Source: Sycon ciliatum
Taxonomy: Eukaryota > Porifera > Calcarea > Leucosolenida > Sycettidae
Reading direction: 5' to 3'
DNA: 64,000 nt
Assembly: GCF_964019385.1 (NCBI RefSeq)
Contig: NC_088644.1
Span: 17,668,358-17,732,357, forward strand
The stretch's first letter is position 1. Each line of letters begins with the position of its first letter. The notes under the pieces are model-generated. The model was given only the letters and a program-made list of their open reading frames with translations, did no database searches and was not told the origin of the DNA. This document shows, one piece after another, positions 13,301-25,300 of this stretch. Position numbers and translations under genes: made by a program.

Positions 13301-16300
13301 AATGACTTGATGTCAGGCTGTCCCTCTCCCTATGCTACAGATAGAAAAGGCGGAGCAGGTAAACAGTCACACAAAGGATAAAAAGGGAAAAAAACTGAAG
13401 CCAGTCTGAGATTCAGGGTGGACTTGATGCACACATACATCAGGTGGCGCGTGCTGTTTGGACATATTTGTGGACCGCCTTGGCCGAGCGCGGTGGCTGC
13501 TGACGCCGCCGGTGGGGCAGGGGTGGTGTTGTCGGTGGGGCAGGGGTGGTGTTGTCGGTGGTGGCGGCGGGGTAGGTAGTGGAGGCTCGGGCGACGGAGG
13601 ATGAACCACGATAGCGGGAGCCGGCTTCGTAAATGACACATGCCTAGAGACCCGCTGGCCTGTGACTGGATGGGTGATGACCACGGTGGAGCCCGTCATC
13701 TCGTCCACAGTCCATGGGTTTGGATCCCAGATTGAGTCGAGCTTGTTGTGCTGCCGTTCGTTCTTGCGCAGAACTTGTTGACCCGGCTTGAGGGTGATGG
13801 TCGAAGCCGGTTGCGCACTGCGATGGTGGTTCGCCGCCTCGCATTGGCGGGCGCGGAACGCATGCTCCTTGTTCGCCGTGACGGTCGCATCTGGTGCTGG
13901 GGCCGTGCACAGGCTGGGGAGAGTGTCCCGGATGCTGCGGCCGAACATGATGGTAGCTGGCGGCAGGCCTGTGGCGGGGTGGGGAGTGGTGCGGTATGCG
14001 AGTAGCCACTCGTCAAGTGCAGCACGCAAATCTCGGCCATCCAGTTGGGCAGCACGGAGGACCTTGCCGATCGTGCGGTTCATCCGCTCCACTGCACCAT
14101 TGGCTTGGGGCCAGAGAGGAGGCGTGCAACGGTGAGCGATGCCCATCTGGGCCAGGAAACGGTTGAACTCCGCCGAGCGGAACTGGGGGCCGTTGTCAGA
14201 GACCACTTCTTCTGGCAGGCCGAATGCTGCGAACGCACTGCGGAGCACTGCAAGTACGCCAGCTGTAGCGGGAGTGGAGTTGAACACGTGAGTGACTGGG
14301 TAGCGACTCAGTTGGTCCACCGCAACCAAGAGTGTGCTTCCGCCTGGCAAGGGGCCATACAGGTCGACAAACACCCGTTGCCATGGCGCCGTCGATGGTG
14401 GGGTCGGTGTGGATTCCGGCCTGTATGGGCCTGTTGGCGTGTTTGCCTGACAGGAGAGGCATTGGCGGCAGAGGGATTCCGCAGCGGACGTCATGCCAGG
14501 CCACCAGACTTTCGTGTACAGTCGTTGCTTGGTCCGTGTCATGCCTTGGTGGCCGGAGTGGGCCAGTTGAAGTGTCCGCTCTCGGAGAGACAGTGGAATC
14601 ACCAGACGATGGTCCTTGAGCAGGAGACCGTCGGCGGCGGAGAGTTCATGCCTTTGCGTGTAGAAAGGGCGGATGTCCACTGCCTTGTCGTCCCACATGC
14701 CCGTCTGCAGTGACAGCAGCACGGCCTGGAGCGTTGAGTCTGCTCGAGTTGCGCCTTGGATGTCGGACAAGAGGAGGGCGTTGGGAACAGAGGACTGCGC
14801 GATGGCATTGATATAGGCGGTGTCCTCCTCCTCACCAACATTCGGCAGGGGAGGATGTGGCTGAGGGTGACGACTCAAGACGTCTGCTGGGTTGGAAGGG
14901 CCAGGTTCATACACCAGCTTGAAGTGGAGGTCTTGGACCTTGAGAGCCATCCGTTCAATGCGGGGTGGAGGTCGTGAAGACGGGTGAAGCAGCTGTAGAA
15001 GGGGCTTGTGGTCGGTGTGGACCGTGAAGCCGGGGTCGCCGCTGAGGAAATGGGAGAAGCGCAAGCAGCCGTACTTCACACCGAGGGCTTCGCGTTCCGT
15101 TTGCGAATAACGCTGCTCAGTGGGGGTCAGGCTGCGGCTTGCGAATGCGACTGGTTTCAGCTCGGAGTGATCCTGGACGACTGCTTCAGGAGACTGGCAG
15201 AGGATGGCGCCAAGGCCAACGGGTGAGGCATCGACGTAAAGGTGAGTGTGTTTGGTACGGTCGAAGTAGGCGAGGGCCCGATCAGCTGCTATGTCGGCTT
15301 TGATGGCATCGAATGCTGCCTGAGCCTCGGGTGACCAATCCCACTGCTGACCCTTGCCAAGGAGTTTCCGCAGGGGTGCCGTCTTGGTGGCCATGTCGGG
15401 GATGTAATGGCGCATGAATGTCGCCAAACCCAGGAAACTCTTGATATCGGAAGCTGACTTGGGTGTGGCGAAAACAGCAATGCTCTCTTTGTGGTGTGGT
15501 GCAGCCTGAGTGCCCCGGCGACTGTAGATAGTCGACATGAAGGCCAGGCGGGTTTGGCGAAACTGGCACTTCGCCAGGTTGAGGGTAACATTGTGGGCAC
15601 GTAGGCGTTGCAGGCAGGCGTGCAGGCGCTCATCGTGGACTTGGGCCGTCTCGCCGTAGATGAATATATTGTCGTGCACGCTGCGAACACCTGGGAGACC
15701 CGCGAGGACACGGTCCATGGTCCGCTGGAGGATCTCAGACGCTGAAGCCAACCCCATGGCGAGTCGCTTGCACCGCATTAGGCCGAGGGGCGTGTGGAAC
15801 ACGGTGAAAAGACGGGATGACTCGGCCAGTGAGATCTGGTGGAAGGCCTTGTTCATATCCAACTCGGTGAACACGGTGGCCCCTGGCATGTCGGAAGTAA
15901 TCTCCTCGAGCGTGGGGATGGGATGGCGTTCCCGTGCCGCAACGGCATTGACATCACGGAAATCCTGCGTGAGGCGCACTTTGCCCTTGCGCTTCGGCAC
16001 GACCACCATTCGGGCAACCCATGGGGTGGGGCCAGTGGCAGGCTCGATGACATCCAATGCGAGCTGCTCATGGAGCTCAGCGAGTGCGTCCTCCTGGAGG
16101 TGGACAGCCACTTTGGATGGTGCGTGAGCGACAGGGCGGGCGTTGCCATCTACGTAGATATGGGCTTCTACGTCGTTGATGCAGCCGAGGCCCTGGAAGC
16201 GGTCGTGGTACTCAGCAAGGTCGTCTGGCAGTTGCGGACTTTCGATGCTGTGGACCAGCTGGATGAGGCCAAAATGCATGGCGGTCTCGCGGCCAACGAT

Positions 16301-19300
16301 AGCAGCGGTACGTGGCGCGTGTGCGACAACGAGGAATGTTGCCATCGAACTCATGGTAGCGGAGGAAACACAGAGGGTGATGCTACCCAGAAGAGGAAGA
16401 GGTGAAGTTGAGCCGTAAGCAAAGATTTGCACATCCGTTTGCTGAAGTGCTGCACCAGGGGCAACCTTTGCCAGGTCATCAGTATTGATGATATTGTGAC
16501 TGGCACCACTATCAACCAAGACAGTCAGGGGTATGCCGTTGACGTGCACGGTGCGCCGAGCATCCTCACGGCAGGGTGCCGTAGATGGGCGAGGCGGAGA
16601 GTCGGTAGAAAACAGCTCTGCGCCAATCTCTAAAGAATGAATGGCATGGTGGCCGCTGTTGACAGCGTGCTGGTCAGAGTGTTGGTGGGGACGGCGTTCC
16701 CTGAACGTGCGGGCCTGGATGGCGGAGTCCGAGGCGCGGCATGCCGCAGCGAAATGGTTTGGCTTGCCACAGCGGCTACAGAACTGGCCCTTGGCAGCGT
16801 CACATGTGGCATGGCCTGGCTTTCCACACCGGTAGCAGGTCAGACCGGATGAGGTAGACTGTGGACACTGGGCTTGGGGCTGGCGTGCAGCTGCGTAGCT
16901 GTGGCGCTGTGACCCTGAGAGGGCATCCACATGGGCAGGCTGGGGTGCTGCTGACGCCAGGGAAGCGACGTGGGCGTCCTGCTGTGAAGCCACTGAAGAG
17001 CCCAGAGAGGCGTCCTTGATGGCGAGTACATGGGTGATGCTGGCCTCATACGCGCGGGCTGCTTTCAGAGCTTCGTCGGAGTCGAGGCCATCGATCTCCA
17101 GCAATTTTCGCCGAAGGGCGTCGGACTTGCAGCCGATGATCAGCTGGTCCAAGACAGCCAATTTCTCCGCGGCTGTATCCGGGAAGCCGCTGCGTTTCAC
17201 GTGGTCGCCCAAACGACAACAGAAACCCTCCATAGTCTCGTTCGGCTGTTGACGAAGCTGACGGAAATTGAACCTGAGGAGCGTTTTGTTTTGGTGTTTA
17301 TCGAACTCGTCCTGCAATGCTTTGGCGAGGTCGTCGAATGTTGCCCCTGTGTTGCTGAGAGTGGGCACGAGTTGCTGGATGTCGTCTCCTCCCAGGTACT
17401 GGAGTAGCCCACGCTGTTGGTCGTCATCGCCAATTTTGGACGCAGCAAGATAAAGTTTGAAACTCCGTGTCCAGGCGGGCCAACGCGTGGCGGCATCGTA
17501 GAGGGAGACATAAATAGGAAAAGGTCCAGGGGGCGGAATGGCGGGTGGTCGGTCACCCATGCTCGCCGCGGAGGAACGAAATAGCTCGCAGCGCCAATGT
17601 AGTATTGTTTCTTCTTCAGTCCAAAAACAACAAGAGTCCAGAGTCAAACCATGCACAGCAACTAAAAGCCGCGAAGTCCGTTTCATGCGCGCGCGCGGGA
17701 AACGGCACATGCTACATGCATAACATCACGATGTACTACTACTACTACATGCATCATGAATGTCTGGAGTGGCCAAGGAATGCCACAGCGCGTAGGAACA
17801 CGTGAACACTACAACGGGCTTCTCCCGCCCACTAACGTAAAGTTGCACAACTTTACGTAGTGCGGAACCTCTCTAACCTGGGTACAAAAAGAAAAAGGAA
17901 AAAAGAAAATAAAGCGATTGACCCCTACCTTTTCCTCCGCAGCTTGGCAAAGCTCTTCTCGCAAAGAGGAATTCATCTTCTCAATAGAATCTAGGCATAA
18001 CACATTCAACGCCACCGGATAGAAGGAACTTCTAATGGTGAGAACAAGTAAACCTCATAGCTAATGACACGCACCTGTGAGTTAGGGCCTGAAGTAGCGC
18101 ATCAAAAAAAAAAAGTGCGCACTATACTCCGGCAAATACGGTACATACCTTTTTCGCTCAGTAAGCCGTCGACTTTTCTTTGCTCAGCCTCTAAATCACC
18201 AAGGAGAAGGAGTGCCCTAAAATTGAACAGACAAGTGCAAAATTAACAAACATCAGAAGTACAAAGCTGTCTCAAGCATGACTATGATGGCACCTTCTTG
18301 ATCCTCATGATGACCGAACTGCATATTTGCACACTTGCCTGTCAAACAACAGACTCATACAGTACATGTTGCTTATGAAAATCTACACATACCGGTATGC
18401 AACTGGGCAATTCAGCCACCTTCGCCACTACTTTGTCACGGGGTGCTACATGTACATAAATTGCAACAGCTTACTCGGATCAACAACCCACCTCTTCTCT
18501 TCTTTCTCCAGCTCAGATTTGATTTCACACAGCTCATTGCGGGCACTCTCCAAGTCATTCGTAAGCCGCTGTGTCTCACTGGAGGACTGCTCCAGTTGTA
18601 ACTTTTGCTCTTTTTCCAACTCTGCTATGTTACTCTGGAGTAAGTGTGTACGGTCCGTAAGTTGCTGGATCATATTCTGCCAAGAACACAAACAACAGCA
18701 ATAACCTCAGGTAATGATATACTGTAAGCACAGTCATTTATGTCGACCCTGTCAAAAATTCAGTGGGATATAGTTGAGCATATCTAACCCTTTGCTTAAC
18801 CAGTTGTATACATGCACGTATACATGCACCTAGTCAGACAACCTTTAGGTCACGCAGCGATTAGCAATATCCATAAGCTCCTGAAAAGGGGATTTCAAGG
18901 CACCCATAACACACTGGTACCTGAGAAGCTTCAAGTCGTGCCGCCAGGGATTCAATCTGCACTGATTGAGATTCTGATACACTCTCAGAGTGACGTAACT
19001 TGTCACATATTGCACCTAAAACACAGATGCATGCACACATGTGGACATATACATGCAAACACAGAGCACACATTATCTGCTTTTGTTATCTCGTTATAAC
19101 AGTCTTAGTGTGTATGATGATTCTTATTTCTCTATAGTGTGTCGTGCCCGTTATGTCCAGCAGTTGAAAGTCCGTGAGGCTGTCTGTATACGTATGCATG
19201 AGTCGGTTTGTGTAAGCAGAAAGACCACGCTGTTGCACTCAATTGGTTATGTACAATTGTCACCATATGCGCTACCTTTCCTGTAGTTGCAGTGCACTTG

Positions 19301-22300
19301 TAGCAACATGTACATGTCATTTGTAGGCTTGTAGCACTATCTTATTGTTGTAGTTATTACTTAACCCTAGTTTCACTTGCAGGTGATCCTTAGTTCCATA
19401 ATATTCCACGGATGATCGCACATGTTTGATGATGACATCAAACTGATCTAATACGCATGTGGGCTGCACGTCCCTGCCGGCATTGAGAGGAATAATCCTG
19501 TCGTGTGAGGAAAGTTTCCGCTGCACCAAGGGCGCCCAGGAATGACAGGCTTTACTGTTGTTGTGCGCTGATTGCAATGTACGCCAGTGATCAGTCAACG
19601 CATTTCAAGCAAAATACTTTGGATGCGACTGAAAAAGATGAACAGCAATCGAAGTACATTGTACCCATGTAATATAAGCTGTTTTTGATATCAGTCTTCT
19701 AATAAAATATAAAGGTAAAAAAGAAAATCATGACAATGAGGACACATGTTTACCTTTCTCATCCTCGAGTGCCTGCTTTGCTCTTTCCATCTCTTCCAGC
19801 TGCTGACTAAGCAAAGTTATCTTCTCTGACGATTGACCAGCAGAAATTTGAAGTGCACCTTGCTGTCAAGCAGTTAAACGCAGGTGCACGCATGCACACA
19901 CGCACACACAAGTGCAAATTCAAGCATCCATCTGCACATGATGCTACTAGACTGATATCTCTCGTTTTGCCCTTCCCATGCCATAACACTATACGCTTTA
20001 ACCAGATCCAGCTGTCTGTCTGTCTATCTGTCTATCTGCCTGTTTACGTGTACTGTTGAACATAGTAAGGAAGGGAACACAACCAAGAGCTCTTTGTGCA
20101 ACCCGTGCCGCAAAGTTTGGATTCATACGCATAGCTCAGCATCATCTATTATGCACATGGCATTTCTGCAGTAAGCTTCTTACAGGATGCGAGGGATTTG
20201 CCCTCCAACTGCAGCTGTTACTACATACCTCTTTCCTCAATGTCTCTATCTGAGCCTGCAAGGTGTTCTTGGCTGCTGTGAGATTTGCCTTCTCTTCCTC
20301 ATCTGTTCACCGGGATACGAAGACAACAGCAACGGAAACATCAACGAGAAACCCACTCCATCATCAAATGCAACAATACAATACAAGACTTGGCTTGCTA
20401 GGCGCTCAGCGCTCAGAGAGTACACATGCCGAATACAACACTCTACAGAAGCAGTGCCTCTGAAACAGCTAAAGGCAATGAACGTATAGCACCTACCAAG
20501 AACTCTACCCAGCTCCAGATTACTCTGGCACTGCAGCGAAGGCATGGAGCTGAACGGCAACCAACACAATGACTAAACTGGTTTAAAAACTTGAACAGTT
20601 TTTCTATTTCGCCCAGTAAGCTTGGTCCTGGTCAAGAGTACAATGTACATAACCCAAGCGTGTGCAACTCTGATCTCTGAGCTATGGGTGCTCTGTGCGG
20701 TGCGCTACCTTCATTACGGGGTGAAATGACGATCAAGCTGCCTGGATTTGAGTTTTTCTACGGTTTAGCCGCAACGACTTCATGCACAATACGGTAAGTT
20801 CAAAAGCAGTGCCTGTGCTTCACGCATCATGTACAAAGCCATCCGGAGTCTCCTAGAAAAGCGGGCTTGGAAGCAGGAGACCGTAGCAAATCAGTAATGA
20901 TGCAGTGGCTCGAAGTTTGTGGCTACGTGATGCGGGCAGCGCTTGGCGCCAGAGTTGCATACTCTTGAGGTTACGTACGAGTACACTTTCCCTGGTGCAT
21001 AGTCCAGTGTCAGTGACTCTTCTTTCAACTCCTCCTCCTCCGCTCTCGCCCTGCTATTATTATTTTGTTTTGATCAACCTTTCCGTCACACTAGCTTGGG
21101 ACTCCTGAACTTTAATGCAAGTTTTGCGTAGCTAAAGTATGTTAACGCGGTGACGTAATGTTTTCACTGTATGCTGATGTCTATCACGCGCGTGTTCGCG
21201 CCAGGTCACGGATGCGCCGTTGTGCGCATGCGCAAACTCTCTCAGCAGCTCGCTTTGCATACGTACACCCTTCAGCAGCCTTCGTGCCTGGCTCTCTTTG
21301 TTAGTTGCATTGGCTCGCATGACTCTTGCTCCGTGTTTTCAAACTCCGGAGTTCTTCAGTTCTGTTCAGACTTCCTGGTACAAGGTGACATCGTCGTTTC
21401 GGTCTCTTGTTGCCTAGTTGTGGTGTCCAGTCCCTGGGCGGGCTGGAATTCTGAGTGCCGTATCCGCGGAGTGGTTTACTCAAATTTTCTCAAATTTTCC
21501 CACACTGAGGCAAGAGATGTCGCGCAGGTCCGCCAGGTCATCTTCTAGCCCCTACGCTAGAGCAACATCCTCCTCTGCTCCTGGAACCACCCAGGCCGGA
21601 GCCCCGGCCCAGAACCTCGCGCCGCCTCGTGCTCCTCGTGCTCCGGCTCTACCTGGCCAAGTGCCTCCGTCTCAGTCAATGCCGGCCGGCCAACCACCCC
21701 AGCCCACGCTGGCGAGCCAGATCTCCGCCGCCGTGGCTGTTGCTATTCAGCCTCTGGCCGACAAGGTTACCCTGCTGGAGCAGGTTGGCGTGGCCCAACT
21801 CGCCGGCCCAGGAACTGGCGTAAACTCGGGACTCGCTCATGTTCCGACGTTCAGCGGGGCCTCGCTTTGTGCTGCCGGATCAATCGCCACTGCAGCGCCG
21901 GTTTTACCAGTATCAGTACCGGCTGCCGGCCACCCGCCACAACAGTGGCCGTCATCTGGAGACCTCCCGGTGGTGCCGCCTCGCCTTCGAGACCGGATTG
22001 TGCGAGGTGAGTTCACAGAATTAAGCGATTTGCTGCCTGAATCCCTGGGTTTCGAGGGGATCATGATGTGATGCAACTCGACGTGGGCGGAGGCCGATCT
22101 GTGCAGCTCGTCCCCAAATCTTCCCACCGGCAACCCGCCAAACGACACATCTATGATCTTGCCACATAGGTGGAAGCGTTCACCACATACTCGAGGGTGC
22201 TGGCCGACGCCTCACCACAGCTGGCAGGTGATCTCTGGGCGTATCAGGCCATCATTGTCGATGCCAACGTCCGGTTCCACAATGATGCCTGGCTGTCCTA

Positions 22301-25300
22301 CGACCGCAAATTCCGTATGGCCAAGGCGTCCCTCCCTCACCGCTATTCCTGGTCCGTCATTGACCCAAACCTGTGGCAGTCTTGTCTCACGGGCCGTGAG
22401 CGGCCTCCGTGCCAGCGTTGCTCCATGGTCCATCCAAGTCAGCCCAGCAGCTGCCCCTTTCGTGGGGGGGGGGGGGGGGCTCCCAGCCCCAACAGCGCCT
22501 ACTGGGAGCCAGTTCTCGCACCAGCCTCGCTTTGACGGCAAAGCCATCTGTCGTAATTTCAACTTCGGCAGCTGCTTGCTATCCCCCTGCTCCAGAGCAC
22601 ACGTCTGCATGCAGTGCCGCGGCCGTCACCCCGCACGCCAATGCTCCAAGTCTGGTGACTCGACCAAGAAATAACTCTCACCCCAGTGGTGACGCTGCTT
22701 TACAGGTGCCCACTAGCACGCCTGTTCATGTTCAGCGCTTTATCAATCTTCTCTCTCCTCATCCAAATGCAGTATTTCGCTCTTATGTTTCACAAGGCAT
22801 GCAGTATGGCTTTCGTATTGGCAGCTCTCGCCCCATTGCATCTTCTGTTATGTCTCCTAATCACCCTTCGGCTTGTGCTTGCCCTGCTGAGGTTACTACT
22901 CATCTGCTTACCTGTTGTGACCGCGGAGAAACTGCGGGCCCATTTGCATCTCCGCCATTCCCTCACATGCATATTTCTGGTTTGGGTGCTATCCCGAAGT
23001 CTAATGGCAAACTGCGTATCATCCACGACCTCTCGTCCCCTGCCGGCTTGAGTGTGAATGACGGTATATCTCGGGATGAATTCAGCCTGCAGTACGAAAC
23101 TGTCGATACAGCTATCTCTCTGATCATGCAGGCAGGGCGTGGCGCTCTTTTGACGAAGGTCGACATCAGGAATGCATTCCGTCTCTGTCCTGTTGCCCCC
23201 TGTGACTGGCCCTATCTGGGCATCTTCTGGCAGGGACAATTCTATCATGACAAAGTGCTACCATTTGGATTGCGTTCTGCACCATACATATTCGATAAAT
23301 TCGCCACAGCAGTCCAGTTTATTCTCGAGGATGCATGCCACCTAAGCCAATTACTCCACTACCTGGACGACTTTCTGAACGTTAGTCCGCCCCACCTGCC
23401 CGTTGCGGAACATCATCGCTCACTTATCTTAGACATGCTCCGCTATTTGCAGATACCGGTGGCCTCTGAGAAAGTCGAAGGCCCATCCACATGTCTCACC
23501 TTCCTCGGCCTGGAGCTGGATTCGCTGACGTTTGAGATCCGGTTACCGTCCGCCAAACATGGGGCGTATCTCGGCAAAGTCAACGGCCTCCTTCAATCAG
23601 GCATGGCGTCCCGGCGCGAACTCGCCTCCGTGTTGGGCAATCTCTCGTTCGCGGCCCGGGCTATTCCTGCCGGTCGTACCTTCCTGAGGCGCCTGTACGA
23701 CCTTGACCGTGCAACAAGCAACCTTCCAAAGCACAAGGTTCTCACCCTGTCAGCCGGAGCAGTGAACGACCTCAAATGGTGGCAGCGTACCCTATCAGTC
23801 TGGCCAGGGAAGTCGTTCTTCCTCCTGGACAAATGGACAAAGGCGCCCAACTTGCAATTGCAGACTGATGCCAGCGGTAACCAGGGCTATGGAGCGTACT
23901 TCCAGGGACGATGGATCCGTGGAGCATGGTTGCCCCACCAGCGTTCAGAGTCCATACAGTATAAAGAACTGTACGCTATTGTCATCGCAACCAGTACATG
24001 GGCGTCAGAGTGGAAGTCCCTCCGTATTGAGTTTCAGTGCGACAACTCAGCTGTTGTAGACTGCATCAAATCCGGCACCAGCAGATCGCCACCCATGATG
24101 TCTCTAGTTAGGTGTCTGTATCACCTTTGCGTTGCTCACGATTGCCTGATATCAGCAGTGCACATCCCTGGTGTTACTAATACCATTGCCGATGCTCTTT
24201 CCCGGAATCTGTTGCAGGAATTCCGCTGCCTGGCACCCACGGCACAGCTCCATCCGGACATGCCGATCTTGCCCACACCGGACTGACCGAAGACGTGGCC
24301 AGGCTGGCGTCCCTGGCAATAGCACCGTCATCCAGGAGGACATACTCAGCTTCAGAGCGGCGGTACCTGGATTTCTGTCAGCAGCATGGCGTCGTGGCCC
24401 TGCCTGGAAGCGACGTTACGCTGTGCTACTACGCAGCCCTCCTCATGCGCACACTGCAGCCGGCCTCGGTTCGCACATATATGTCAGCCATCCGGAACTT
24501 ACACGTCGAAATGGGCCTCGAGTACCCGAATCAGCCAACGTCCCTGCTGTCACGAGTGTTAAGAGGCACAGCCCGTTCGTCGGGACCTGGCCGCCCTCGT
24601 TTGCCTATCACAACACCCATCCTCCGGCAACTCTGCCAATGCCTCCAAGTTTCCTCCATGCGGCACCCAGTTGACCAGGCAATGCTGCAGTGCGCCTTCA
24701 CCCTGGCCTTTTATGGCTTCCTGCGCTGTGGTGAGCTCACCTCGTTGACGTTTGGCAACGTGGCCCTGGACCAACAATCATTTCGTATCACCATCACGCT
24801 GCTGCAATCAAAGATGGACCCGGACGGTAGAGGCGTGGTAGTCCACGTGGGCGGCTGTACCGATGTCATCAGCTGTCCTGTTACGGCGATGGTGCGGTAC
24901 CTGACGGCAGTGTCGGCGGAATCCCAATCTCCTAGAGATCAGCTGCTCGTCTACCACAATGGCCAGCCTCTGACACGAGCGGACGTCACGAGGGAGGTGC
25001 GGACCCTCCTACCGCTTTGCGGGATTACAGATCCGTCCAGCTATGCCAGCCACTCATTCCGGATCGGAGCAGCCACGTCTGCAGCTATCGCAGGCGTACC
25101 AGAGCACGTGATCCGCCATATGGGGCAATGGCGCAGCGACGCCGTGCTGCGCTATATCCGTGTTGAGCCATCCGAGGTGCGGCTAGTATCAGAGAAGCTA
25201 GCCACAGTGAGTGACTGACCAGTAGCGCTGCACCTTGACGAATGTCTCCTCCGGTATACATACCAACTCTCAGTACCGCTATCGGTACCTAGATTTCTTG

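Larger units (their letters stand above)
13011..17813 (-). mobile_element. Full-length Ty3/Gypsy retrotransposon
   Basis: 4.8 kb with 5-bp target duplication acggg (13006-13010 and 17814-17818). LTRs of 215 and 216 bp (13011-13225, 17598-17813) differ by about one A in a homopolymer, so insertion is recent. The body is one long minus-strand Gag-Pol frame. Just inside the 5' LTR the sequence TTGGCGCTGCGAGC is the likely primer-binding site. Confidence 0.92.
12722..17873. mobile_element. MITE, GAGAGGTTC family, carrying a Gypsy insertion
   Basis: Ends GAGAGGTTC and GAACCTCTC are flanked by TA (12720-12721, 17874-17875). Removing the Gypsy element and one target duplication leaves about 344 bp, close to the 294-bp copy at 8013. 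The inner insertion shows that the MITE is the older of the two. Confidence 0.65.

Noticed and set aside
14045..17453. Several plus-strand ORFs of 60-220 codons
   Set aside because: They are antisense shadows of the minus-strand Gypsy Gag-Pol frame with its catalytic motifs.
20246..20569. A 107-codon minus-strand ORF as a single gene
   Set aside because: Only its start segment (exon 11) fits a splice model; the rest runs through intron sequence into the exon 12 region in another frame.
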